Made by a program: the position numbers and the translations under genes
Shown: positions 1-5,452 of the stretch, one piece after another
Position numbering within the stretch: the first letter of the stretch is position 1
Layout: every line of letters begins with the position of its first letter
Notes under the pieces: generated by a model
Seen by the model: only the letters and a program-made list of their open reading frames with translations
What the model was told of the DNA's origin: nothing
The model's database searches: none
Source of the DNA: B3-G11 sp039714175
Lineage (GTDB): Bacteria > Actinomycetota > Acidimicrobiia > Spongiisociales > UBA5794
DNA: 10,273 bases
Direction: 5' to 3'
NCBI GenBank assembly: GCA_039714175.1
Contig: JBDLJV010000067.1
Span: 1 to 10,273 of the forward strand

Positions 1-294
1 TCAGTAGTGGAGCAGGAAGTCGCTGATGACTTCGGACACGGAACCCACGGCGGAATCGTCCCATCCGTCGTTCCTGCGAATCGTCACAACATTCGACGCT
101 ACGTAGACCCTGTCAACACGCTCATCGGATTCGAAGAGGTCGGATGCGAGTCCTGCACCAAAGGTGTCACCTGCGCTCGCCTCTTCACTTGAAGCGAAAC
201 CCTCGCCGTCAGCGCCGGTCAGAGTGCGGTTTGTCGTGACGATCACCGAATCGTCAACCACCCTGCTGTCTTCGATGTCGATGCGCTGACCCAC
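1..294 (-). CDS. NifU N-terminal (Nfu_N) domain protein, stand-alone
   Basis: A 97-residue protein whose second half matches the Nfu_N domain found at the front of Nfu-type iron-sulfur scaffold proteins: FGAGLASDLFESDERVDRVY, then a VVTIRR strand, a GWDD turn and a C-terminal helix. The catalytic CxxC Nfu domain is absent and the protein contains no cysteine at all, so it cannot hold a cluster itself. Stand-alone Nfu_N proteins are known but their role is unclear; partner binding is an inference. The start is GTG at 292-294, chosen because a strong Shine-Dalgarno GAGGAGG (299-305, minus strand) lies four bases upstream. The TGA stop occupies the first three bases of the window, so the gene is complete. 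It lies downstream of pyruvate kinase on the same strand, but 148 bases away with its own candidate -10, so it is probably a separate transcript. Confidence 0.75.
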   Translation of the reverse strand: MGQRIDIEDSRVVDDSVIVTTNRTLTGADGEGFASSEEASAGDTFGAGLASDLFESDERVDRVYVASNVVTIRRNDGWDDSAVGSVSEVISDFLLHY

Positions 295-322
295 CGTTCC
301 TCCTCATGGTGTCTGGCTGGCG

Positions 323-328
323 ATGGTA
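323..328 (-). promoter_or_regulatory. candidate -10 (TACCAT) for the Nfu_N gene
   Basis: On the minus strand TACCAT fits the actinobacterial TANNNT consensus. It would place transcription start about 20 bases before the GTG, leaving a short leader that contains the GAGGAGG ribosome site. I see no convincing -35. Confidence 0.3.
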
Positions 329-378
329 CCGATCACGCTTCAGCTACCGGCCCGAACAGAGAAACGGCCCTGGCTCCG

Positions 379-434
379 CCTCCTGCCTCCTGCCTGATGC
401 CTGACACCTGACACCTGACACCTGACACCTGACA
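379..434. repeat. tandem array of 7-base units, eight copies
   Basis: On the plus strand the units read CCTCCTG twice, CCTGATG once, then CCTGACA five times without interruption, and the array ends eight bases from the pyruvate kinase stop codon. On the coding strand of pyk the unit is TGTCAGG. All units share CCT at the same phase, while the left units have diverged, as expected of an array growing by slippage at one end. The array has no spacers and no dyad, so it is neither a CRISPR nor a normal terminator. A second array with the same period but a different unit lies at 8612-8660. Function unknown; it resembles in form the short tandem heptamer repeats known between cyanobacterial genes. 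Confidence 0.9.
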
Positions 435-442
435 ACTATCTC

Positions 443-1879
443 TCACACCTCGGATGCAGGGTGGAGTACGTCCCCTGAGCCGACCTCGTGCAGTTTCATC
501 AGGTTCGTCGAGGACTGCTGATTCGGAGGAACACCGGCGATCATCACCACGCCATCACCCTTGACGGCGAGGCCGCACCGATACAACTCCGATTCTGCGG
601 CAGCGATCATGTCATCGGTGGATTCCACCCGATCGAGCATCATCGGGTGAACACCGCCGTAGATGGCCATGCGCCTGTAAGTCTCCACGTGCGGAGTGAA
701 GGCGTACACGTCAGCCTTCGAGCGATACTTGGACAGCAATCGGGCAGTTGTCCCGCTCTCGGTGAACGCAACGATGATTCCCAGTCCGAGTCGGTCCGCC
801 GTATCAACCGCCGCTTCGGAGGTCGCCGATGCGAAAGCCGCTCCATGGGAGAGGTTCGAGATGTCCTCCGCACGACCGAACGACTTCGATCGTTCGGCTT
901 CCATGCATACCGACGACATCACCTTCACGGCCCGCGTCGGGAACTCCCCGATTGCCGTTTCGGCGGAGAGCATGACAGCGTCGGTCCCATCGAGCACTGA
1001 CCGGTAGACATCCGACACCTCTGCGCGCGTTGGTCGCGGGCTGGTGATCATCGATTCGAGCATTTCGGTAGCTGTGATCGAGATCTTCCCTGCGGCATTC
1101 GCATCGTGGATGATCTCGTTCTGGGCCCTGGGCACAAGCTCTATGGAGAGTTCGACACCGAGGTCACCCCGAGCAACCATTGCCCCGTCCGCTTCCGCAA
1201 GGATCTCGGCAAGGTTGCGATAGCCGAGCGCAGTTTCGATCTTCGCGATGATCGGTGTCTTCCCGATGATCCGCCGTACTGTCCGGATGTCCTCGGCCGA
1301 GTTCACGAAGGACGCTGCAACGAGGTCGACACCGAGCTCCATCCCGAACCTCAGGTCAGCTTCGTCCTTCTCAGTGACTCCGGGGATCCGTGTTGCTGCG
1401 CCAGGGAACGACACGCCCTTGTGATCGCTCAGCGTGCCTCCTTGGACAACCTTCGCGGCTACCCCACGGTCATCCACTTCCACGGCTTCAAGCTCGATGA
1501 GTCCGTCGGCCAGGTAGACGGTCCCTCCGACGGACATCTCCACGCAATCGAGGTACGCGATGTAGATGTTCTGTGCATCTCCGACGGCCTCGCCCGGATG
1601 AAGCTGAACCGTGTCCCCCTCTTCAAGTTCGACTTGACCGTTCGGGAACTCCCCCACTCGAATCTTCGGACCTTGGATGTCCTGCATGATCGCCACGGGG
1701 AGCTCGAGCTCGGCTGAGGTGCGTCTGACGATCTCATACCGTCTGGCGTGATCCTCGTGGGTGCCATGGCTGAAGTTGAAACGGGCGACGTTCATGCCAC
1801 GCTGCATCAGCTTGGCAATCATGTCGGGCGATTCGGTCGCGGGACCGAGCGTTACGATGATTTTGGTCTTTCGAGGCAT
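443..1879 (-). CDS. pyk: pyruvate kinase
   Basis: A 478-residue cytosolic enzyme that transfers phosphate from phosphoenolpyruvate to ADP, the last step of glycolysis. The length is normal for a bacterial enzyme without the extra PEP-utilising domain. The N-terminal barrel strand TKIIVTLGPAT is followed by R33, N35 and S37 in ARFNFSHGT; the lid domain covers about residues 75-150; the catalytic lysine is K213 with metal ligands E215 and D239 (ARGDLGVE); the proton-donor region is TATEMLESM (T271), where Q is more usual than E272. The C-terminal domain runs to GVPPNQQSSTNLMKLHEVGS. GPKIR carries K72 at the position of rabbit Glu117; in this family lysine there goes with activity independent of potassium. 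The ATG at 1879 directly precedes the conserved strand, and a TANNNT box lies six bases before it. Confidence 0.97.
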   Translation of the reverse strand: MPRKTKIIVTLGPATESPDMIAKLMQRGMNVARFNFSHGTHEDHARRYEIVRRTSAELELPVAIMQDIQGPKIRVGEFPNGQVELEEGDTVQLHPGEAVGDAQNIYIAYLDCVEMSVGGTVYLADGLIELEAVEVDDRGVAAKVVQGGTLSDHKGVSFPGAATRIPGVTEKDEADLRFGMELGVDLVAASFVNSAEDIRTVRRIIGKTPIIAKIETALGYRNLAEILAEADGAMVARGDLGVELSIELVPRAQNEIIHDANAAGKISITATEMLESMITSPRPTRAEVSDVYRSVLDGTDAVMLSAETAIGEFPTRAVKVMSSVCMEAERSKSFGRAEDISNLSHGAAFASATSEAAVDTADRLGLGIIVAFTESGTTARLLSKYRSKADVYAFTPHVETYRRMAIYGGVHPMMLDRVESTDDMIAAAESELYRCGLAVKGDGVVMIAGVPPNQQSSTNLMKLHEVGSGDVLHPASEV

Positions 1880-1885
1880 GGTTCA

Positions 1886-1891
1886 ACCTTA
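1886..1891 (-). promoter_or_regulatory. candidate -10 (TAAGGT) for leaderless pyk
   Basis: On the minus strand the order is TAAGGT, six bases (TGAACC), then the ATG of pyk. This spacing places transcription start at or next to the A of ATG, the usual arrangement for leaderless actinobacterial transcripts. A weak alternative reading is that the internal AAGG acts as a poor ribosome site; no better one is present. Confidence 0.5.
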
Positions 1892-1934
1892 GGACACGGC
1901 CGGTGGATCGAGCACCCGGATATCGAGGCGGCCG

Positions 1935-1962
1935 TCCACACGACGCACGTGTCAGGTAGCGT
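1935..1962 (+). promoter_or_regulatory. candidate promoter for the substrate-binding protein
   Basis: TCCACA (1935-1940) and TAGCGT (1957-1962) are separated by 16 bases and fit a weak -35/-10 pair. Transcription would begin near 1969, giving a leader of about 35 bases with the ribosome site GAGGAG (1992-1997). An inverted repeat, ACACG (1938-1942) and CGTGT (1948-1952) around five bases, overlaps the -35 and the spacer and could be an operator; this is a weak suggestion. Confidence 0.35.
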
Positions 1963-2002
1963 ATGCCTACGTCTTGGACAGACGTTCACACGAGGAGACG
2001 AA

Positions 2003-2770
2003 ATGAAGAGAATCACCAAGATCCTGATCGTCGCTCTCGCTATCGCGCTCGTCGCGGCAGCCTGTGGCGGCGGTGACAGTCTCGAAGGCCGCGAGGTCAC
2101 AGTCGGTGTTGAGAACCTGTATCCACCGTTCAACTTCATTGACGAGGCCACGGGCGAGGGCGCTGGCTTCGATTACGACATCTGGAACGAGATCTGCGAG
2201 CGACTCGACTGCACAGCGGTGTTCGTCGAGGCCGGATGGCCAGCAGTCATCGAGGAGACCGGCCAAGGCGTCTACGACACTGCTGCCGATGGCATTTCAA
2301 TCAACGAGAAACGCAAGGAAGTTGTCGCGTTCTCTGATCCCTACATGACGACGATCCAGAAGTTCATGGTACGCGGTGACGAATCCCGCTTCACGACATC
2401 GGACGAGTTCATCGCAGGTGACTACATCCTTGCCACCCAGGTGGGAACGACCAACGAACTGTTGGGCAACGAGCTCGTCGGGACCGATCGCATGGAGGCG
2501 TACGACTCGTTCCCCGTGGCCGTTCAGGCACTCCTGTCAGGCGATGTCGATGCGGTGATCATCGACGACGTTGCTGGTCAGGGCTATCAGGGAGCAAACG
2601 CTGACCAGCTGTCCCTCCTCGAGGGCGACCTGCAGTCGGACCCATTGGGATTCATCTATCCACATGATTCCGATCTCATTGAATCGGTGAACAAGATCAT
2701 CGCTGACATGAAGTCAGACGGAACACTGGAGGATCTCATCAAGAAGTGGTTCATCGACTTCGACGCATAA
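2003..2770 (+). CDS. polar amino acid ABC transporter substrate-binding lipoprotein
   Basis: A 255-residue extracellular solute-binding protein of the family 3 (amino acid, PAAT) type. The N-terminus MKRITK is followed by a hydrophobic segment (about 7-20) and a lipobox ending AAAC, so C21 should be acylated and anchor the mature protein outside the membrane. Family signatures follow: VGVENLYPPFNFID (34-47), GFDYDIWNEI (55-64), and NEKRKEVVAFSDPY (101-114), where R104 is expected to bind the ligand carboxylate. C65 and C70 are close enough for a disulfide. The start is set by GAGGAG five bases upstream; the frame stays open for 85 codons further upstream but that part overlaps pyk antisense and would destroy the signal peptide. 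It is divergent from pyk. The ligand cannot be told from sequence. Its permease follows after a hairpin. Confidence 0.93.
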   Translation: MKRITKILIVALAIALVAAACGGGDSLEGREVTVGVENLYPPFNFIDEATGEGAGFDYDIWNEICERLDCTAVFVEAGWPAVIEETGQGVYDTAADGISINEKRKEVVAFSDPYMTTIQKFMVRGDESRFTTSDEFIAGDYILATQVGTTNELLGNELVGTDRMEAYDSFPVAVQALLSGDVDAVIIDDVAGQGYQGANADQLSLLEGDLQSDPLGFIYPHDSDLIESVNKIIADMKSDGTLEDLIKKWFIDFDA

Positions 2771-2790
2771 CCACCGACAGACAACCAACA

Positions 2791-2820
2791 GAAGGGTCGG
2801 GTCATACGACCCGACCCTTC
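2791..2820 (+). terminator. perfect 13-bp hairpin after the binding-protein gene
   Basis: GAAGGGTCGGGTC (2791-2803) pairs without mismatch with GACCCGACCCTTC (2808-2820) around the loop ATAC. It begins 20 bases after the stop codon. The downstream side has no T-run, as is common for high-GC actinobacteria. Placed between a binding protein and its permease it is likely to stop most transcripts or stabilise the upstream message, so that the binding protein is made in excess over the membrane component. Confidence 0.85.
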
Positions 2821-2834
2821 CTCGCGCACGCGTC

Positions 2835-2840
2835 TACATT
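2835..2840 (+). promoter_or_regulatory. candidate -10 (TACATT) for the permease
   Basis: TACATT fits TANNNT and follows the hairpin. Transcription from about 2847 would give a 20-base leader with a modest ribosome site AAAGGA (2857-2862) before the GTG start. No clear -35 is visible because that region falls in the hairpin. It would allow expression separate from the binding protein. Confidence 0.35.
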
Positions 2841-2867
2841 GCCCAGTACTCCGCACAAAGGACCACC

Positions 2868-3677
2868 GTGACAGCAATCGACACATCTCTCGCCACCAGT
2901 CCTACGCCACCGGGGGCCAAGTTGTCATTCGACCGGTCCACATTCCCGTGGTGGCTGATCGGGATCCTTCTCACGATCCTGTTCCCTCTCTACAAGATCC
3001 TGACCGACGAAACTTGGGAGGATGGCTACCTCTTCATCAAGGACGGGTTGACTCTCACGTTCACCGTGACAATCGGAGGGTTCCTCGTAGCGATGGTCGT
3101 CGGCTTGGTCGTTTCGCTGGCGCGGATGTCCAAACGCACGATCCCACGAAACCTTGCCATGTATTACATCGAACTGATGCGTGGCATCCCCGTGCTGGTA
3201 ACGCTCTTCATGTTCGGTCTCGTCATCGTGCCCTGGTTCTTCGACCTCGTTGGCGTGGGTCCACGATCTCCGATCGCGACCAAGGCTGTACGCGCGACCA
3301 TCGCTGTCGGCCTGATTTACGCCGCTTACATCGCTGAGGTGTTCCGCGCCGGTATCGAGTCCGTGAAGAAGGGACAACGTGAGGCCGGAATGGCGATGGG
3401 GCTCAACAACCGACAGGTGTTCCGACTCGTCGTCTGGCCCCAGGCTATCAAGAACGTCATGCCCGCATTGGGCAACGACCTCATCGCGCTTCTCAAGGAC
3501 TCGTCCCTCGTGTCCATCCTCGCAGTGCGCGAGATCACCCAGATGTCCAAGCTGTGGACCGGCCGATCATTCCAGTTCTTTGCCGGCTTCATGATCCTTG
3601 CTGCCATGTATCTGACCTTGACCGTTTCGTTGTCGATGCTCCTGCAGTGGTATGAGCGGAGGATCGCCACGCCATGA
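2868..3677 (+). CDS. polar amino acid ABC transporter permease (HisM/GlnP family)
   Basis: A 269-residue inner-membrane subunit of an amino acid importer. Hydrophobic segments lie at about 28-46, 60-86, 102-125, 143-160 and 238-259, after a cytoplasmic N-terminus. The EAA loop that docks on the ATPase is clear: REAGMAMGLNNRQVFRLVVW beginning near residue 171, followed by PQAIKNVMPALGND and LLKDSSLVSIL. Length and order fit a single-gene homodimeric permease. The start is GTG at 2868 with AAAGGA upstream. No cognate GlnQ-type ATPase follows; the next gene is a VOC enzyme that overlaps by four bases (ATGA at 3674-3677), so translation of the two is probably coupled. The ATPase must be encoded elsewhere or shared. 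Substrate unknown. Confidence 0.93.
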   Translation: MTAIDTSLATSPTPPGAKLSFDRSTFPWWLIGILLTILFPLYKILTDETWEDGYLFIKDGLTLTFTVTIGGFLVAMVVGLVVSLARMSKRTIPRNLAMYYIELMRGIPVLVTLFMFGLVIVPWFFDLVGVGPRSPIATKAVRATIAVGLIYAAYIAEVFRAGIESVKKGQREAGMAMGLNNRQVFRLVVWPQAIKNVMPALGNDLIALLKDSSLVSILAVREITQMSKLWTGRSFQFFAGFMILAAMYLTLTVSLSMLLQWYERRIATP

Positions 3678-4123
3678 CCAACGACCTTCCAACCGAGCAC
3701 ACCGAACTCAGCACCTTCATGGAGCGTTTCGACCACGTCTCCATCGCTGTCCACGACATCGAGATCGCCCAGAAGCTTGTTGACCTGTTGGGTGGCACGC
3801 ACATTGGCGGTGGCTTGAGCCATGCCGGGGACTTCCGGTGGATTCAGTTCGATCTTCCCGAACAGGGCAGGCTCGAGATGATCAGCCCGGTCGTCGACGA
3901 CCCTGACAACTTCCTCAACCGGTACCTGGAAGAACACGGAGAAGGCATCCACCACCTGACGTTCAAGGTCACGAACATCCACGAAGCGGTTCAACGAGCG
4001 CGAGACCTCGGGTTCTCTGTCGTCGGTTTCGATGACACGAAAGAGGACTGGAAAGAAGCGTTCGTCCATCCGGCCTCAGCACACGGCGTGCTCATCCAGC
4101 TCGCCGAATTCCCTGAGAAGTAG
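3674..4123 (+). CDS. VOC-fold metalloenzyme, methylmalonyl-CoA epimerase-like
   Basis: A 149-residue protein of the vicinal oxygen chelate (glyoxalase/epimerase) superfamily with two beta-alpha-beta-beta-beta modules. The first begins ERFDHVSIAVHDIE (H21 as first metal ligand) and ends GRLEMISP (E68); the second begins GEGIHHLTFKVTNI (H93/H94) and ends HGVLIQLAE (Q142). The layout matches methylmalonyl-CoA epimerase, including GEGIHHL, but the last ligand, normally Glu in GVLIEL, is Gln here. The reaction may therefore differ; the epimerase name is only a family placement. The first ATG is preferred because it overlaps the permease stop and has GGAGGA at 3658-3663; a second ATG at 3719 would still keep the fold. 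It is followed after four bases by the CofC gene, so it belongs to the permease transcript. Confidence 0.82.
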   Translation: MTNDLPTEHTELSTFMERFDHVSIAVHDIEIAQKLVDLLGGTHIGGGLSHAGDFRWIQFDLPEQGRLEMISPVVDDPDNFLNRYLEEHGEGIHHLTFKVTNIHEAVQRARDLGFSVVGFDDTKEDWKEAFVHPASAHGVLIQLAEFPEK

Positions 4124-4127
4124 GCAC

Positions 4128-4697
4128 GTGGACCACAGACCCACAGTGATCCTTCCGATTCGTGACTTCGGCGGGTTGTCGCGTCTTGACCCGGTGCTTG
4201 ACTCGTCGGAGAGAAGTGAACTCTCGCGGTCGCTCGTCACCCAGGCAGTCACTGCAGCCCATGACGCCTGTCTCGACATCGCTGTTCTCTCAGCTTCGGA
4301 TGATGTCGCCTCCTGGGCAGACGAGCAGAGCCTACGGATGGTGGACGATCCCGGCGGTGGCCTATCGAGCGCAGCGGCACACGCCGTCTCGATCATGGGA
4401 GGCCGCCCTTGGATCATGCTGCACGCTGACCTCCCCCTGGTGACCGGCAACGCACTCACCTGCGTGGCTGCTGCCTCAGCGCTCTCAACAGTACTCATTC
4501 CGAGCCACGACGGCGGGACAAACGTCATAGCTTCGACTGGTCCTTTCCCGTTCTCCTACGGCGTGGGTTCCTTCCACCGTCACTTCGCTGCCGCTCCCGA
4601 CGCGAGAATCATCGTCATGCCCGAACTCTCGATCGATATCGACACGCCCCAACAGCTTTCCGTCTTCCCGGGTGCGACAGAACGGCCTAGCCTTTAG
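4128..4697 (+). CDS. cofC: CofC/FbiD-like 2-phospholactate (or PEP) guanylyltransferase
   Basis: A 189-residue MobA-like nucleotidyltransferase. Members of the CofC/FbiD family join GTP to 2-phospholactate or phosphoenolpyruvate in coenzyme F420 synthesis. Visible signatures are HADLPLV (99-105, with metal-binding D101), HDGGTNVI (127-134), SYGVGSFHRHF (143-153) and LSIDIDTPQQL (167-177). The N-terminal loop is odd: family members carry two lysines in a pattern like PvKpl..AKsRL, but here it reads PIRDFGGLSRL, with R12 for the first lysine, L17 for the second, and about two residues fewer. Either it is a diverged true CofC or the donor or acceptor has changed. Start GTG at 4128, four bases after the VOC stop, with no strong ribosome site apart from AAGTAGG across that stop; translation is probably coupled. 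No other F420 gene is in the window. Confidence 0.82.
   Translation: MDHRPTVILPIRDFGGLSRLDPVLDSSERSELSRSLVTQAVTAAHDACLDIAVLSASDDVASWADEQSLRMVDDPGGGLSSAAAHAVSIMGGRPWIMLHADLPLVTGNALTCVAAASALSTVLIPSHDGGTNVIASTGPFPFSYGVGSFHRHFAAAPDARIIVMPELSIDIDTPQQLSVFPGATERPSL
4688..4693 (+). promoter_or_regulatory. candidate -10 (TAGCCT) for leaderless lmbE-like gene
   Basis: TAGCCT lies inside the last codons of cofC and is followed by exactly six bases and the ATG at 4700. No Shine-Dalgarno sequence is at usable distance from that ATG. The arrangement equals those before pyk and the short-chain dehydrogenase and suggests the lmbE-dehydrogenase pair has its own leaderless transcript. Confidence 0.45.
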
Positions 4698-4699
4698 GT

Positions 4700-5452
4700 A
4701 TGACGTCTGACCTATACGACCAGTTGACCGGAGAGTCGGCACCTCTCGCCGTGCCCAATCGAGTGCTGACGATCGGTGCTCACCCCGACGATGCCGAGTT
4801 CGGAGCTGGCGCAACATTGGCGCGGTGGGCGGCAGAGGGTGCTGCGATCACCATGCTTGTGGTCACCGATGGATCCAAGGGTTCCTGGCAGCCCGGTGCG
4901 GATCCCGACTCACTTGCGCAGAGGCGCGTTGAGGAGCAGACCCGCGCGGCAGAGGCACTCGGCGTGACACACACCCTTCATCTCGGGTATGTGGACGGTG
5001 AACTCGAGTACACGATGGATCTCCGGAGGCAGCTCGCTGAGCAGATCAGACGCTCAAGGCCCGATGTCGTGCTCACACATGACCCTTGGCAGCGATATCA
5101 GCTCCATCCCGATCACCGTGCAACAGGGTTCGCCGCTGTCGACGCTGTTGTTGCCGCTCGCGAACCACTTATGTATCGCGAGATGGAGCTTGATGCGCAT
5201 CGTCCCTCGGCGGTCCTGTTGTGGTCCGCGGACGAGCCAGACCATCTCGAACCAGTGCTGCCGAAGTGGTTCGAACGCAAGGTCGCTGCGCTGCTCTGCC
5301 ACTCGTCCCAGAGCAGCACGACCATGGGCGGGGCTGCATCAGGAGCTGAGGAACGACTGCAGTTCGTGGACAGGCTCGCAGCATGGCACGGCGCCAACGG
5401 CGAGCCCTTCGGAGTCGGACCAGCGGAAGCATTCAGGAGGATCACGCCATGA
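4700..5452 (+). CDS. LmbE/PIG-L family zinc-dependent N-deacetylase
   Basis: A 250-residue hydrolase of the family that includes MshB, Mca and GlcNAc-PI deacetylase, which remove acyl groups from amino sugars or amide conjugates. The signature GAHPDDAEFGAG (26-37) supplies zinc ligands H28 and D31 and the likely general base D30; LHPDHRATG (135-143) supplies the third ligand, H139 by analogy with MshB His147. TDGSKGSW (56-63) is the usual loop after the third strand. It is too distant from MshB and Mca in its other parts for me to assign a mycothiol role. No signal peptide, so cytosolic. It starts two bases after the cofC stop and overlaps the next gene by ATGA, which suggests that this deacetylase and the dehydrogenase act in the same route. 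Substrate unknown. Confidence 0.88.
   Translation: MTSDLYDQLTGESAPLAVPNRVLTIGAHPDDAEFGAGATLARWAAEGAAITMLVVTDGSKGSWQPGADPDSLAQRRVEEQTRAAEALGVTHTLHLGYVDGELEYTMDLRRQLAEQIRRSRPDVVLTHDPWQRYQLHPDHRATGFAAVDAVVAAREPLMYREMELDAHRPSAVLLWSADEPDHLEPVLPKWFERKVAALLCHSSQSSTTMGGAASGAEERLQFVDRLAAWHGANGEPFGVGPAEAFRRITP

Noticed and set aside
329..378. Possible terminator from short GGCC repeats between pyk and the Nfu_N gene
   Set aside because: Only about four bases pair around a long loop and no T-run follows.
379..434. CRISPR array
   Set aside because: Units are 7 bases with no spacers and no cas genes are present.
1106..1717. Open frame of about 203 codons on the plus strand inside pyk
   Set aside because: It is antisense to conserved pyruvate kinase motifs and has no own motif.
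1748..2002. 85-codon N-terminal extension of the substrate-binding protein
   Set aside because: It overlaps pyk antisense and would bury the lipoprotein signal; the ATG at 2003 has a proper ribosome site.
3326..4069. Open frame of about 247 codons on the minus strand across the permease and VOC genes
   Set aside because: It crosses two well-supported genes on the other strand and shows no family motif.
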